Assembly (NCBI RefSeq): GCF_001625085.1
Contig: NZ_BDAW01000017.1
Location: forward strand, 1-64,000
Direction of reading: 5' to 3'
Origin: Nocardia acidivorans NBRC 108247
GTDB taxonomy: Bacteria; Actinomycetota; Actinomycetes; Mycobacteriales; Mycobacteriaceae
DNA: 64,000 nucleotides
Positions 23,548 to 34,328 of this stretch are shown piece by piece. The position numbers were made by a program, and so were the translations under genes. Within the stretch, counting starts at the first letter, position 1; the number at the start of each line of letters is the position of its first letter. Below the pieces are notes generated by a model. It searched no databases. It was not told the DNA's origin and worked only from the letters and a program-made list of their open reading frames with translations.

Positions 23548-23895
23548 TCAGCCCGGCAGCGACGGCGCGCGGAGCTTGGCGGCGCGCTCGCGGGGGTCGT
23601 AGTCCGGGCCGACGCCCTCGATCAAGAGCAGGTCACCGTCGACGTGATCGGTGCGCAAAGGCAAGATCTCTTGATATGCGGGCGAGCGGTACCAGGCCCG
23701 GGCCTGATCCATGGTCGGGAACTCCAGCAACACCATGCTGCCCGGCCAAATCCCCTCCACCACCTCCACCGGCGGGCCGTGAATGACGAACCGGCCCCCG
23801 AACGGATCCAGGGTGCCCTGAATTCGCTCCAGGTACTCCAGGATCTCCGGATGCGGACGCCGATCCCGCAGGTGCGCGAAGCCGTAGGCGGACAC
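23548..23895 (-). CDS. DUF1330 domain protein
   Basis: About 115 residues from GTG at 23895, which has AGGAG six bases upstream. The sequence shows the dimeric alpha-beta ferredoxin-like fold of DUF1330: YLERIQGTLDPFGGRFVIHGPPVEVVEGIWPG, then MVLLEFPTMDQARAWYRSPAYQEILPLR, then GDLLLIEGV. The PTMDQARAWYRSPAYQ segment is the family signature. Members are small cytoplasmic proteins of unknown function. It stands alone and converges with the ferredoxin reductase. Confidence 0.85.
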   Translation of the reverse strand: MSAYGFAHLRDRRPHPEILEYLERIQGTLDPFGGRFVIHGPPVEVVEGIWPGSMVLLEFPTMDQARAWYRSPAYQEILPLRTDHVDGDLLLIEGVGPDYDPRERAAKLRAPSLPG

Positions 23896-24038
23896 GAGAC
23901 ACTCCTTCGTTCGAAGCGGCCGCCGCGCCCGGCGGCCCCTTCGAACGCTAGAACCGGCGCGACCCGAACCCAATTACCTCCCGGGTAAAGCCGCGATCCG
24001 GACCCGCGGTTCGCGAGTTCGGCGGACCTTTCACTACC

Positions 24039-24836
24039 GTGACAGCTGTGATCGTCGCGCTCATTGATTCCGGACTGGGGATGCTGCCCACGGGGGCGTG
24101 GTTGCGCACACTGCGCCCCGATATCGATCTGCTGCTGCAAATGGACCCCGACGGCGCGCCCTGGGGGCCCAAACCCGAGCAGTGGGTCATCGACCGCGTG
24201 CTCGACACCGCCCGCGCCTCCCTGCGCGAAGGCGCGGAAGTCATTGTGGTGCCCTGTAATACGGCCAGCGTCACCGCGCTGAAGCCGCTGCGCGCCGAGG
24301 TCGGACCGGGCGTTCCGGTGATCGGCACGGTGCCCGCCATCAAACCCGCCGCCGCCGCGTGCCGGCGGGTAGCCGTCTGGGCGACCGCGGCCACCACCGC
24401 CAGCGCCTATCAGGCCGACCTCATCGCCCGCTTCGGCGGCGATGCCGAGATCACCGGCGTCGCCTGCCACGGCCTCGCCGATGCCATCGACCGCGGCGAT
24501 CTGCCCGCCATCACCGAGGCCATCGCGGGCGCCGCCGCCCGCACCCCCGCCGACACCGAGGGCATCGTGCTCGGCTGCACCCACTATCCCCTGGTCATCG
24601 ATGCCATTCTCGCCGCCCTCCCGGCGGGTATCCGCGTCTTCGACAGCGCCGAAGCCGTTGCCGCGCAGACCCTGCGCCGCATGGACGCCCTGGGCCGCCC
24701 CACCGCCGGCACCGCCACCACCCGCGTCCTGACCAGCAATCGCCCCGGCACCATGCCCGCCGCCGCGGCCGCCTTCGACTCCGGCCGCCTGCTCGGCGCG
24801 ACCGCACAACCACTCGGCACCATCCCCGCCCCCTGA
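24039..24836 (+). CDS. Asp/Glu racemase-family protein (MurI-like)
   Basis: About 265 residues from GTG at 24039; a second GTG nine bases on is equally possible, and no clear ribosome site was seen. The fold marks of the racemase family are present: IDSGLGMLPTG at the N-terminus, the first catalytic Cys in VVPCNTAS near residue 73, and the second in LGCTHYPLV near 185. The racemase moves the alpha proton between two cysteines to interconvert L- and D-glutamate for peptidoglycan. It is divergent in detail from the usual MurI N-terminus (GVFDSGVGG) and has no wall-synthesis neighbours, so it may be a second racemase with another substrate. Confidence 0.75.
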   Translation: MTAVIVALIDSGLGMLPTGAWLRTLRPDIDLLLQMDPDGAPWGPKPEQWVIDRVLDTARASLREGAEVIVVPCNTASVTALKPLRAEVGPGVPVIGTVPAIKPAAAACRRVAVWATAATTASAYQADLIARFGGDAEITGVACHGLADAIDRGDLPAITEAIAGAAARTPADTEGIVLGCTHYPLVIDAILAALPAGIRVFDSAEAVAAQTLRRMDALGRPTAGTATTRVLTSNRPGTMPAAAAAFDSGRLLGATAQPLGTIPAP

Positions 24837-24871
24837 CGTTTGCCCACCGCCCCACCGGGCACGTCTCCCCC

Positions 24872-25102
24872 ATGAGCACAACGGAAAACGAGGAGCCGCG
24901 CCCGACCATCCCCGAGCCGGAGATAACCGACGAGCATCGCCGGCAAGCCGCCGAAATGGCCGCGTCCTACGAAACGGGGCGACCCACCGCCATCCTGCCC
25001 GGCACCGACGGCATGGTCTCAGGCACCGCTGTCAACGACTGGATAGACGAGAACGGCGACCCCATCTACGGCCGCGCGGAATCCGATGGCGACCAGGACT
25101 GA
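24872..25102 (+). CDS. Small acidic protein, function unknown
   Basis: A 76-residue acidic protein beginning MSTTENEEPRPTIPEPEI. It has a helical middle (DEHRRQAAEMAASYE) and the compact end GMVSGTAVNDWIDENGDPIYG. Codon use is like that of its neighbours. No signal peptide, metal site or membrane segment is visible, and the ribosome site is weak. It follows the racemase by 35 bases and its last 37 bases overlap the end of the convergent nitrilase gene. I do not recognise a characterised family. Confidence 0.55.
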   Translation: MSTTENEEPRPTIPEPEITDEHRRQAAEMAASYETGRPTAILPGTDGMVSGTAVNDWIDENGDPIYGRAESDGDQD

Positions 25103-25833
25103 TCCGGCACCGTGAAGACCAGATGGGAGGCATCCGGTTCCGCGCGGGCGCACAGCACACCATCCGGCGACCAGACGCCACTGCCACCCGTGGTGGCATT
25201 GCCTTCGAATTCCCCGGTGTACGCGGAAAGCACTGTCCAGCAATTATTCTCGGCCGCACGCGAACTCAGGTGGAGATCGCGGCGGGCCTGTTTGCCGGAC
25301 AGGTACAGCGCACCGGCCAGATAGATCTCCGCGCCCGCGGCCACGGTGCCCGCGGCATGCTCCGGATAGTTCAGATCCGCGCAGATGGCCAGGCCGAGCC
25401 GATGACCGTCGAGTTCGAAAAGGCCGAAATCCGTTCCGGGGATGAACATTTCGTTCTCGATACCGTGCAGGTGATGTTTGGCGTAGCTGAGGCGTACAGC
25501 ACCCTGATCATCGAAGACCAAGGCGGACAGCGTATATCCGCCGTCGACCGGAAGCACCGCGCCGACCACGGCATACACCCCGTACCGAGCGCATGCCGCC
25601 CGCAACGGGCCCAGACGCGAATCACCCTCTTGCACAGCCAGTTCCGGAAGATTCGCGGCGATCAGCCCGAGTTCGTAACCGACCAGCGACAACTCGGTGA
25701 AGAGCACCAGGCGCGCACCCGATGCGGCCGCCTCGGCGAGCACCGCGACGTGCGACGCCACATTCTTGTCGATATCGCCGGGGACACACGGGAGCTGGGC
25801 GGCGGCGAGGGTCAGCGGAGAACGCACGGGCAC
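25066..25833 (-). CDS. Carbon-nitrogen hydrolase (nitrilase superfamily)
   Basis: A 255-residue amidohydrolase of the nitrilase fold. The catalytic triad can be read directly: Glu in LVLFTELSLVGYE near residue 47, Lys in YAKHHLHGIENEMF near 118, and Cys in LAICADLNYPEHAA near 150. The family hydrolyses amides, nitriles or N-carbamoyl groups; the exact substrate cannot be told. FIPGTDFGLFELDG is usual for the small bacterial group. The gene lies downstream of tuf, separated by a strong terminator, so it has its own promoter. The start is GTG at 25833; another GTG lies two codons later. Confidence 0.88.
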   Translation of the reverse strand: MPVRSPLTLAAAQLPCVPGDIDKNVASHVAVLAEAAASGARLVLFTELSLVGYELGLIAANLPELAVQEGDSRLGPLRAACARYGVYAVVGAVLPVDGGYTLSALVFDDQGAVRLSYAKHHLHGIENEMFIPGTDFGLFELDGHRLGLAICADLNYPEHAAGTVAAGAEIYLAGALYLSGKQARRDLHLSSRAAENNCWTVLSAYTGEFEGNATTGGSGVWSPDGVLCARAEPDASHLVFTVPDQSWSPSDSARP

Positions 25834-25850
25834 AGTCTCGCAGACAGCGA

Positions 25851-25884
25851 AAAGGGCCGCTCCCCGCGGGGGGAACGGCCCTTT
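25851..25884 (-). terminator. Terminator of the str operon
   Basis: A stem of AAAGGGCCG paired with CGGCCCTTT, extended by CCCC/GGGG, lies 17 bases after the tuf stop. It is the strongest hairpin in the neighbourhood and the expected end of the rpsL-rpsG-fusA-tuf transcript. Confidence 0.85.
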
Positions 25885-25900
25885 CGGTAAGAGCTAAGTC

Positions 25901-27091
25901 TTACTTGTTGATCTTGGTGACGCGACCGGCACCGACGGTGCGGCCACCCTCACGGATCGCGAAACGCAGGCCCTCTTCCATGGCGACCGGCTGGATGAGC
26001 TTGACGCTCATCTCGGTGTTGTCGCCGGGCATGACCATCTCGGTGCCCTCGGGGAGGGTAACGACGCCGGTCACGTCCGTGGTGCGGAAGTAGAACTGCG
26101 GGCGGTAGTTGTTGAAGAACGGGGTGTGGCGGCCGCCCTCGTCCTTCGACAGGATGTACGCCTGGCCCTCGAACTCCGTGTGCGGAGTGGTGGTGCCCGG
26201 CTTCACGACGACCTGGCCGCGCTCGACATCTTCACGCTTGATGCCACGAACCAGCAGACCGACGTTGTCGCCCGCCTGGCCGTTGTCGAGCAGCTTACGG
26301 AACATCTCGATGCCGGTGATCGTGGTCTTCGTGGTCTTCTCACGAATGCCGACGATCTCGACTTCCTCGTTCACGTTGATGATGCCGCGCTCGATACGAC
26401 CGGTGACGACGGTGCCACGACCGGTGATGGTGAACACGTCCTCGATCGGCATGAGGAACGGCTTCTCGGTCTCACGAACCGGGTCCGGGATGGACTCGTC
26501 GACCGCGTTCATCAGCTCGACGATGGACTCGGTCCACTTCGGGTCGCCCTCGAGCGCCTTCAGACCGGAGACGCGCACGACCGGCGCATCCTCGTCGAAC
26601 TCCTGGGCGGCCAGCAGTTCGCGGACCTCCATCTCGACCAGCTCGAGGATTTCCTCGTCGTCGACCATGTCCGACTTGTTCAGCGCGACCAGGATGTAGG
26701 GCACGCCGACCTGACGCGCGAGCAGCACGTGCTCGCGAGTCTGGGGCATCGGGCCATCGGTGGCGGCGACCACGAGGATGGCGCCATCCATCTGGGCCGC
26801 ACCGGTGATCATGTTCTTGATGTAGTCAGCGTGGCCCGGGGCGTCGACGTGGGCGTAGTGACGCTTCTCGGTCTGGTACTCGACGTGGGAGATGTTGATC
26901 GTGATACCACGAGCCTTCTCCTCCGGAGCCTTGTCGATCTGGTCGAACGCGAAGGCCGCGTTCAGATCCGGGTACTTGTCAGCCAGCACCTTGGTGATCG
27001 CCGCGGTCAGCGTGGTCTTGCCATGGTCGACGTGACCAATGGTGCCGATGTTGACGTGGGGCTTCGTCCGCTCGAACTTCGCCTTCGCCAC
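25901..27091 (-). CDS. tuf: Elongation factor Tu
   Basis: A 396-residue translational GTPase that brings aminoacyl-tRNA to the ribosome. The G motifs are intact: GHVDHGKTT near residue 19, DAPGHADY near 81, NKSDM near 137. The C-terminal barrels follow ([13 protein letters not shown], then [13 protein letters not shown], ending [11 protein letters not shown]). The start is GTG at 27091 with AGGAGG six bases upstream. It is the last gene of the str operon, 81 bases after fusA, and is followed by a strong terminator. Length and sequence are fully conventional. Confidence 0.99.
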   Translation of the reverse strand: MAKAKFERTKPHVNIGTIGHVDHGKTTLTAAITKVLADKYPDLNAAFAFDQIDKAPEEKARGITINISHVEYQTEKRHYAHVDAPGHADYIKNMITGAAQMDGAILVVAATDGPMPQTREHVLLARQVGVPYILVALNKSDMVDDEEILELVEMEVRELLAAQEFDEDAPVVRVSGLKALEGDPKWTESIVELMNAVDESIPDPVRETEKPFLMPIEDVFTITGRGTVVTGRIERGIINVNEEVEIVGIREKTTKTTITGIEMFRKLLDNGQAGDNVGLLVRGIKREDVERGQVVVKPGTTTPHTEFEGQAYILSKDEGGRHTPFFNNYRPQFYFRTTDVTGVVTLPEGTEMVMPGDNTEMSVKLIQPVAMEEGLRFAIREGGRTVGAGRVTKINK

Positions 27092-27172
27092 TGTTGTCCT
27101 CCTGGACTAGTTAGTGCGTGCTTTTTTGCAGCAGTGCGGTTTGTATTACAGGGGGTCGAACTGGAAACCGAC

Positions 27173-29278
27173 TTATTCGCCGGTCGCCTTGGCGATGATC
27201 TCCTTCGACACATTGGCCGGAACCTCTGCGTACGAATTGAACACCATGGAGAAGTTGGCCCGGCCCTGGGTCTTGGACCGCAGGTCACCGATGTAGCCGA
27301 ACATCTCCGAAAGCGGAACCAGCGCCTTGACGACACGGGCACCACTGCGCTCCTCCATGGCCTGGATCTGGCCACGGCGAGAGTTCAGGTCGCCGATCAC
27401 TTCGCCCATGTAATCCTCGGGCGTGATGACCTCGACCGCCATGAGCGGCTCGAGAATCACCGGACCGGCCTTGCGGGCCGCTTCCTTGAGGGCCATCGCA
27501 CCGGCGATCTTGAACGCCATTTCCGAGGAGTCGACCTCGTGGTAGGCGCCATCGAGCAGTGCGGCACTCACGTTGACCAGCGGGAAGCCGGCGAGCACAC
27601 CGTACTGCATGGCGTCCTGGATACCGGCGTCCACCGAAGGGATGTACTCACGCGGAACGCGACCACCGGTGACCTTGTTCTGGAACTCGTAGGTCGCGCC
27701 GTCCTCGGCATCGACCAGCGGGGCCAGAGCGATGATCACGCGGGCGAACTGGCCCGAGCCACCGGTCTGCTTCTTGTGGGTGTACTCGTACTTCTCGACG
27801 GCCTTGGTGATCGTCTCGCGGTACGCGACCTGCGGCTTACCGATGTTCGCCTCGACCTTGAACTCGCGCTTCATGCGGTCCACGTAGATGTCGAGCTGGA
27901 GCTCGCCCATACCACCGATGATGGTCTGGCCGGTCTCCTGATCCAGCTTCACATTGAAGGTCGGATCCTCTTCGGCGAACTTCTGGATCGCGCCGCCCAG
28001 CTTCTCCTGATCGGCCTTGGTCTTGGGCTCGATCGCGACCTGGATGACCGGGTCCGGGAAGGTCATGGACTCGAGCACGATCTGGTTCTGCGCGTCGGAC
28101 AGGGTGTCACCGGTGGTGGTGTCCTTCAGGCCGATGACCGCGTAGATGTGACCGGCAACGGCCTCGGGAACCGGGTTCTCCTTGTTGGAGTGCATCTGGA
28201 ACAGCTTGCCCAGACGCTCCTTCTTGCCCTTGGTCGCGTTGACGACCTGAGCACCGGAGTCGACCTTGCCCGAGTAGACGCGGACGTAGGTCAGCTTGCC
28301 GAAGAACGGGTGCGTCGCGATCTTGAACGCCAGGGCCGCGAAGGGCTCGTCCACGGACGGCTTGCGGACCAGGATCTCGTCTTCCTTGTTGGGCGCATGG
28401 CCCGACACAGACTCGACATCCAGCGGCGAGGGCAGGTAATCGATGACGGCGTCGAGCATGGGCTGAACGCCCTTGTTCTTGAACGCCGAACCGCACAGCA
28501 CCGGGTAGAGCTCGGAGTTGACGGTCATCTTGCGGATGGCGCCCTTGATCTCCTCGATCGAGAGCTCCTCACCGCCGAAGAACTTCTCCAGCAGCGCCTC
28601 GTCCGACTCGGCGACGGTCTCGAGCAGTTCCTGACGGTACTGCTCGGCGCGCTCCTTGAGGTCGGCCGGGATCTCGACGACCTCGTACTGCTCGCCGAGC
28701 TTGGTCTCGCCACGCCACACCTTGGCGTTGTTCTCGACCAGGTCGACGATGCCCTCGAAGGTGTCCTCGGCGCCGATCGGGAGCTGGATCACCAGCGGGC
28801 GGGCGCCCAGGCGGTCCTTGATGGTCTGGACGGTGAAGTAGAAGTCCGCACCCAGCTTGTCCATCTTGTTGACGAAGCAAATGCGCGGGACGTCGTACTT
28901 GTCGGCCTGACGCCACACCTGTTCGGACTGCGGCTCAACGCCTTCTTTACCGTCGAACACCGCGACGGCGCCGTCGAGGACGCGGAGCGAACGCTCCACC
29001 TCGACGGTGAAGTCGACGTGCCCGGGGGTGTCGATGATGTTGATCTGGTTGTCGTTCCAGTAACAGGTCGTCGCGGCCGACGTGATCGTGATGCCGCGTT
29101 CCTGCTCCTGGGCCATCCAGTCCATGGTGGCTGCACCGTCGTGCACCTCACCGATCTTGTACGTGATGCCGGTGTAGAAGAGGATGCGTTCGGTGGTCGT
29201 CGTCTTACCGGCATCGATATGCGCCATGATGCCGATGTTGCGGACCCTGTTGAGGTCGGTGAGCACGTCCTGTGCCAC
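27173..29278 (-). CDS. fusA: Elongation factor G
   Basis: A 701-residue GTPase that drives ribosomal translocation. The G domain has [15 protein letters not shown] near residue 20, [15 protein letters not shown] near 90 and NKMDKLGAD near 144. Domains II to V follow without gaps, including [19 protein letters not shown] and the closing [15 protein letters not shown]. The start is GTG at 29278. It lies 157 bases after rpsG, a longer gap than elsewhere in the operon, and that gap contains a GC-rich hairpin. The long plus-strand open frame across it is only a by-product of its codon use. Confidence 0.99.
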   Translation of the reverse strand: MAQDVLTDLNRVRNIGIMAHIDAGKTTTTERILFYTGITYKIGEVHDGAATMDWMAQEQERGITITSAATTCYWNDNQINIIDTPGHVDFTVEVERSLRVLDGAVAVFDGKEGVEPQSEQVWRQADKYDVPRICFVNKMDKLGADFYFTVQTIKDRLGARPLVIQLPIGAEDTFEGIVDLVENNAKVWRGETKLGEQYEVVEIPADLKERAEQYRQELLETVAESDEALLEKFFGGEELSIEEIKGAIRKMTVNSELYPVLCGSAFKNKGVQPMLDAVIDYLPSPLDVESVSGHAPNKEDEILVRKPSVDEPFAALAFKIATHPFFGKLTYVRVYSGKVDSGAQVVNATKGKKERLGKLFQMHSNKENPVPEAVAGHIYAVIGLKDTTTGDTLSDAQNQIVLESMTFPDPVIQVAIEPKTKADQEKLGGAIQKFAEEDPTFNVKLDQETGQTIIGGMGELQLDIYVDRMKREFKVEANIGKPQVAYRETITKAVEKYEYTHKKQTGGSGQFARVIIALAPLVDAEDGATYEFQNKVTGGRVPREYIPSVDAGIQDAMQYGVLAGFPLVNVSAALLDGAYHEVDSSEMAFKIAGAMALKEAARKAGPVILEPLMAVEVITPEDYMGEVIGDLNSRRGQIQAMEERSGARVVKALVPLSEMFGYIGDLRSKTQGRANFSMVFNSYAEVPANVSKEIIAKATGE

Positions 29279-29358
29279 GGAAATCTTCCCCGCTCGTAGC
29301 TAGTTGGGATCTTCGGGAACGACCCTGGCTTCTCCAGCGGTCATCACTGTGTCAACGC

Positions 29359-29386
29359 CCGGCGCGGCGCATGCGTGCCGCGCCGG
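29359..29386 (-). terminator. Hairpin between rpsG and fusA
   Basis: A 10-base perfect stem (CCGGCGCGGC with GCCGCGCCGG) with an 8-base loop in the rpsG-fusA gap. No T-run follows. It may act as a partial terminator or as an mRNA-stability element that sets the ratio of ribosomal protein to elongation factor. Confidence 0.45.
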
Positions 29387-29435
29387 ACTGTGACTCGACG
29401 CCCGGACCATCCACGAGGAGGGGCCAGGCGCCCAA

Positions 29436-29906
29436 TCACCAGCGGTAGTGCGCGAACGCCCGGTTGGACTCGGCCATCTTGTGGGTGTCCTCGCGACGCT
29501 TCACCGAAGCGCCCAGGCCATTGCTGGCATCGAGGAGCTCGTTGGCCAGGCGCTCGACCATGGTCTTCTCACGACGGGCGCGGGAGAAGTTGACCAGCCA
29601 GCGCAGCGCCAGGGTGTTGGCGCGGCCCGGACGGACCTCGACCGGCACCTGGTAGGTGGCGCCACCGACGCGGCGGGGCTTCACCTCGAGAGAAGGCTTG
29701 ACGTTGTCCAGCGCACGCTTGAGGGTGACGACCGGATCGGTGCCGGTCTTCTCGCGCGCCTGCTCGAGGGCACCGTAGACGATGCGCTCGGCGGTGGACT
29801 TCTTGCCGTCCAGCAGGATCTTGTTGACCAGCTGAGTGACCAGCGGGGACCCGTAGACCGGGTCGTTGATCAGCGGACGCTTGGGTGCGGGGCCCTTGCG
29901 TGGCAT
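29436..29906 (-). CDS. rpsG: Ribosomal protein S7
   Basis: A 156-residue 30S protein that nucleates assembly of the head of the small subunit. It starts [11 protein letters not shown] and contains [42 protein letters not shown] and the end [13 protein letters not shown]. Length and sequence are conventional for actinobacteria. Its ATG lies one base after the rpsL stop, so the two are co-translated; a GGAG lies inside the end of rpsL. In this family S7 can bind its own mRNA to control the operon; no specific site was identified here. Confidence 0.99.
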   Translation of the reverse strand: MPRKGPAPKRPLINDPVYGSPLVTQLVNKILLDGKKSTAERIVYGALEQAREKTGTDPVVTLKRALDNVKPSLEVKPRRVGGATYQVPVEVRPGRANTLALRWLVNFSRARREKTMVERLANELLDASNGLGASVKRREDTHKMAESNRAFAHYRW

Positions 29907-29907
29907 A

Positions 29908-30282
29908 TCAGCTCTTCTCCTTCTTGGCGCCGTAGCGGCTGCGAGCCTGCTTGCGGTTCTTCACGCCCTGGGTGTCGAGCGAACCGCGGATGATCTTGTA
30001 GCGCACACCGGGGAGGTCCTTCACACGACCGCCGCGCACGAGCACCATCGAGTGCTCCTGCAGGTTGTGGCCTTCACCGGGGATGTACGCCGTGACCTCG
30101 ACCGCGCTGGTCAGGCGAACACGCGCGACCTTACGCAGCGCGGAGTTCGGCTTCTTCGGGGTCGTGGTGTACACGCGAGTGCACACGCCACGACGCTGCG
30201 GGCTCCCCTTCAGGGCCGCAGTCTTGGTCTTGGCGACCTTGTCGCGACGACCCTTGCGGACCAGCTGGTTGATGGTTGGCAT
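29908..30282 (-). CDS. rpsL: Ribosomal protein S12
   Basis: A 124-residue 30S protein at the decoding centre. The conserved streptomycin-resistance positions are in the wild-type state: [11 protein letters not shown] contains Lys43 and [11 protein letters not shown] contains Lys88. It starts [12 protein letters not shown] and ends basic ([11 protein letters not shown]). It is the first gene of the str operon. A promoter with well-placed -35 and -10 hexamers lies about 220 bases upstream. rpoC, which often lies close upstream in related bacteria, is 32 kb away here. Confidence 0.99.
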   Translation of the reverse strand: MPTINQLVRKGRRDKVAKTKTAALKGSPQRRGVCTRVYTTTPKKPNSALRKVARVRLTSAVEVTAYIPGEGHNLQEHSMVLVRGGRVKDLPGVRYKIIRGSLDTQGVKNRKQARSRYGAKKEKS

Positions 30283-30499
30283 AGACCGGCTTTCCTTATT
30301 AGTAACCAGGTGTCTGGAACTTCATGTCTTTGTCATTCGAGCTTTTCGCCCAGTTCCCGTGGTATTTCCTCGCCACGAGGTCGGGCGTGTCATGCGCAGC
30401 GCGGTGTCCGGAATCCGGGCACGCTGGAACGGTCAGCCGCTCTCGCTGGCCTACGTACTGCGCACAAACCTGCCCGAATGCTTCCGGGCACAGCGGTCC

Positions 30500-30528
30500 A
30501 CGATACCCGCACCCTTTACAGGGGGCAA
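30500..30528 (-). promoter_or_regulatory. Probable promoter of the str operon
   Basis: Reading the minus strand, TTGCCC (30523-30528) and TATCGT (30500-30505) are separated by exactly 17 bases. The sequence lies in the only gap upstream of rpsL and would give a leader of about 210 bases, long enough for leader-based control. Confidence 0.55.
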
Positions 30529-30561
30529 AAAGGGGTCCGGGAACCGAGCCTGGTAGAGCGG

Positions 30562-31122
30562 TTATCGCGCAAGGTTGAGGGTCAACTCCACCAGCTTGCG
30601 GGCTGCTTCGCACGGATCGCCATGGCTGGAACCGGCCCGATAATTCACCCACCAGCCCACGATCCCGGTGTCCGCGGCGGGTGCGCTGACGCCGCACGAA
30701 TCGGGGTCATTGGGGCGATGGGTCTCCAGCGAACGGCGGCCCTGCACGGCTATGTCATTGGTCATATAGCCGAGCCTGTCGTTATTGGATTTCTCATTGG
30801 TGAGCGAGCCCTCCTCGTACCAACTGAGGGTCACCATGCCGCTTCCGGCGGTCCCGCCCGCCAGATCCCACATACAGACCGCTCCGTTGAAGGAGGGGCT
30901 CACGTAGGTGCCTTCACCGACGGTCTTGCCGATGTCGTCGGTCGAGACCACTTCGCATTCGCGGAGCAGTTTGTCGAAATTGGTATTGATCTTGCCGCCG
31001 CCGTCGGTGGTGCCGCCCGCGGGCAGGGCGGTACCGGACACGGTCTTGCCGCAACCGCTGAGCAGGGTGCCCGCCGCCAGCACCGCGAGCGCGGCGGCGC
31101 CGCCGCGAAGTCGCCGGTTCAT
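30562..31122 (-). CDS. DUF3558 lipoprotein (downstream copy)
   Basis: A 186-residue exported lipoprotein. The signal ends in the lipobox LLSGCG, so Cys23 should be lipidated. The mature part shows the DUF3558 pattern: an early Cys-containing segment (LLRECEVVSTDDIGKTVG), then GAVCMWDL, a central GMVTLSWYEEGSL and the late Cys in GDPCEAARKLVELTLNLA. DUF3558 proteins are abundant in Nocardia and their role is unknown. The start ATG overlaps the stop of the preceding paralogue (ATGA), so the two are a translationally coupled pair. Confidence 0.85.
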   Translation of the reverse strand: MNRRLRGGAAALAVLAAGTLLSGCGKTVSGTALPAGGTTDGGGKINTNFDKLLRECEVVSTDDIGKTVGEGTYVSPSFNGAVCMWDLAGGTAGSGMVTLSWYEEGSLTNEKSNNDRLGYMTNDIAVQGRRSLETHRPNDPDSCGVSAPAADTGIVGWWVNYRAGSSHGDPCEAARKLVELTLNLAR

Positions 31123-31652
31123 CCGAGCCTCTGCACGGTCAGTTCGGCCATCTTGTGGGTGCGGTCGCAGGGATTGCCCAGATTGCCCGCACCGAAGACG
31201 CCGTAGGACATGGACCATTCGAAGAAGTCGTCGTCGAGTTGCACCGCGAGATCGCAGACGCTGCCGCGCGGGTCCAGGGCCTGGAAGCCCTTCTTCCCGC
31301 CGACGTCGATGGTCTGCGGATTGCGGCCGACGCTGGCCACCCACGCCTTCTCCCGATCGATGGGGCTGCCCCGATAGGAGGCGAAAGTCACACTCGCCGA
31401 GGTCATTCCGGCGGCCTGCCAATTGCAGCCGACCGCGTTCTTGAAGACCGTGGAGACGGAGCCGAGCCCGCCGAGATCGCGCACTTCGTCGTCGGTGAGG
31501 TGGCCGCATTCGCCCACGAACGGACCCAGCGTGGCCACCTTCGGGGGTGGGCGCAGAGGTCCGCTCGGGGTGCCCGAATCACTATTTCCCCCACAGGCCG
31601 ACAGCAGCAGCGCGAGGATCGACCCCGTGACAATCGCCGATGTCATCCGCAT
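31119..31652 (-). CDS. DUF3558 lipoprotein (upstream copy)
   Basis: A 177-residue lipoprotein with a short signal and lipobox LLSACG. The mature domain repeats the layout of its neighbour: VGECGHLTDDEVRDLGGLG, GCNWQAAGM, DPRGSVCDLAVQLDDD and GNPCDRTHKMAELTVQRL, with four well-placed cysteines likely to form disulfides outside the cell. The two proteins are clearly paralogous but diverged. The stop overlaps the start of the second copy by four bases. The hpd gene ends 57 bases upstream in the same direction, with no obvious terminator in between, so read-through is possible. Confidence 0.85.
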   Translation of the reverse strand: MRMTSAIVTGSILALLLSACGGNSDSGTPSGPLRPPPKVATLGPFVGECGHLTDDEVRDLGGLGSVSTVFKNAVGCNWQAAGMTSASVTFASYRGSPIDREKAWVASVGRNPQTIDVGGKKGFQALDPRGSVCDLAVQLDDDFFEWSMSYGVFGAGNLGNPCDRTHKMAELTVQRLG

Positions 31653-31709
31653 GCCGCAGACTCTACCGACGCGTGCGCGGTAGGGCGCGACGCGACCGTG
31701 AACAGCGGC

Positions 31710-33546
<1,837 letters not shown>

Positions 33547-33575
33547 GAACGGTGTAGTGACGCTGACGCTGGGCC

Positions 33576-33594
33576 TTGGGGGCTGCGCCCCCAA
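33576..33594. terminator. Terminator hairpin between lrp and gntR (first)
   Basis: TTGGGGGC and GCCCCCAA form an 8-base stem around a 3-base loop, 30 bases after the Lrp stop. The TTGGGGGCTGCGCCCCCAA unit is a frequent intergenic repeat in high-GC actinobacteria, so it may be a mobile-type palindrome used as a terminator. Confidence 0.7.
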
Positions 33595-33617
33595 ATCCCC
33601 GCGGCACGCCGCCGCCA

Positions 33618-33641
33618 GGTTCCGGGGCTTCGCCCCGAACC
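33618..33641. terminator. Terminator hairpin between lrp and gntR (second)
   Basis: CCGGGGC paired with GCCCCG around TTC, inside outer arms GGTT and AACC, lies 16 bases before the gntR stop. Together with the previous hairpin it separates the convergent genes from both sides. Confidence 0.7.
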
Positions 33642-33656
33642 CCGAACGCTCCGCGA

Positions 33657-34301
33657 TCAGAGGCGATCCATGCGGGTGATCAACCCGCAGACGTGTGCCT
33701 CGGCCGCCGCGCGGGCGTCGCCGGGATGCCCGGATTCGAGGGCTTCGAGGATGCGGCGGTGTTCGCGCAGGGCGGTGCGGCGGTTGCGGGGGTGGGTCCA
33801 CAGGTCGCCGCGGTAGAGGTGGGCCTGGGCCTCGAGGCGGGAGAGTTCGTCGGCGAGGGTGCGATTGCCCGAGCGTTCGCGGATGAAGGTGTGGAATTCC
33901 AAGTCCAGCACGGTGTCCCGGGCCGGATCGGCGTTGTCGCGCAGATTGTCGTCCTGGGCCGAGAGCATGGCGGTGAGTTTGCCGAGGTCGAATTCGGTGA
34001 CCCGGGTGGCGGCTCCGGCTGCCGCCAGACCGTCCAGGACCGAGCGGACGGCGAGCACATCGCGGATCTGGTCGTCGTCCACCACGGCGACGCGTGCGCC
34101 CGCGTGCGGGACGTTCACCGCCAGCCCCTCGTAGATGAGCTGCTGTACCGCCTCTCGAACCGGACTGCGGCTCACCCCGAGCCGTGCGGACAGGGCCAGC
34201 ACGCTCAGCGGTGCGCCCGGCGCCAGTTCACCGGAGAGCACGAGCTGGCGCAGCTGCCGGTGTACGGAGGGGCCGAGCAGCTCACTGTCCGGTTCGGTCA
34301 T
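33657..34301 (-). CDS. GntR family regulator (FadR/FCD type)
   Basis: A 214-residue regulator. Residues 12-75 are the GntR winged helix (VHRQLRQLVLSGELAPGAPLSVLALSARLGVSRSPVREAVQQLIYEGL). Residues about 95-205 are an FCD sensor: RSVLDGLAAAGAA, then the likely metal-binding DLEFHTFI and LREHRRILEALESG, with histidines placed as in metal-containing FCD domains. It lies 27 bases behind the dioxygenase gene and forms the 3' end of the ABC transporter set, so it very likely responds to that pathway's substrate. CATGCAAT inverted repeats upstream of the transporter are a possible target. Confidence 0.92.
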   Translation of the reverse strand: MTEPDSELLGPSVHRQLRQLVLSGELAPGAPLSVLALSARLGVSRSPVREAVQQLIYEGLAVNVPHAGARVAVVDDDQIRDVLAVRSVLDGLAAAGAATRVTEFDLGKLTAMLSAQDDNLRDNADPARDTVLDLEFHTFIRERSGNRTLADELSRLEAQAHLYRGDLWTHPRNRRTALREHRRILEALESGHPGDARAAAEAHVCGLITRMDRL

Positions 34302-34328
34302 AGCGGTCCTTTCCTGATCGGTACGAAA

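Noticed and set aside
26126-29299. A 1,057-codon plus-strand frame opposite tuf and fusA
   Set aside because: It spans two certain minus-strand genes and their gap, and its translation is low-complexity Leu/Asp/Val/Arg text with no family resemblance.
30283-30561. Protein genes in the gap before rpsL (both strands)
   Set aside because: The short frames have poor codon use; the sequence contains a good promoter and presumably the operon leader.
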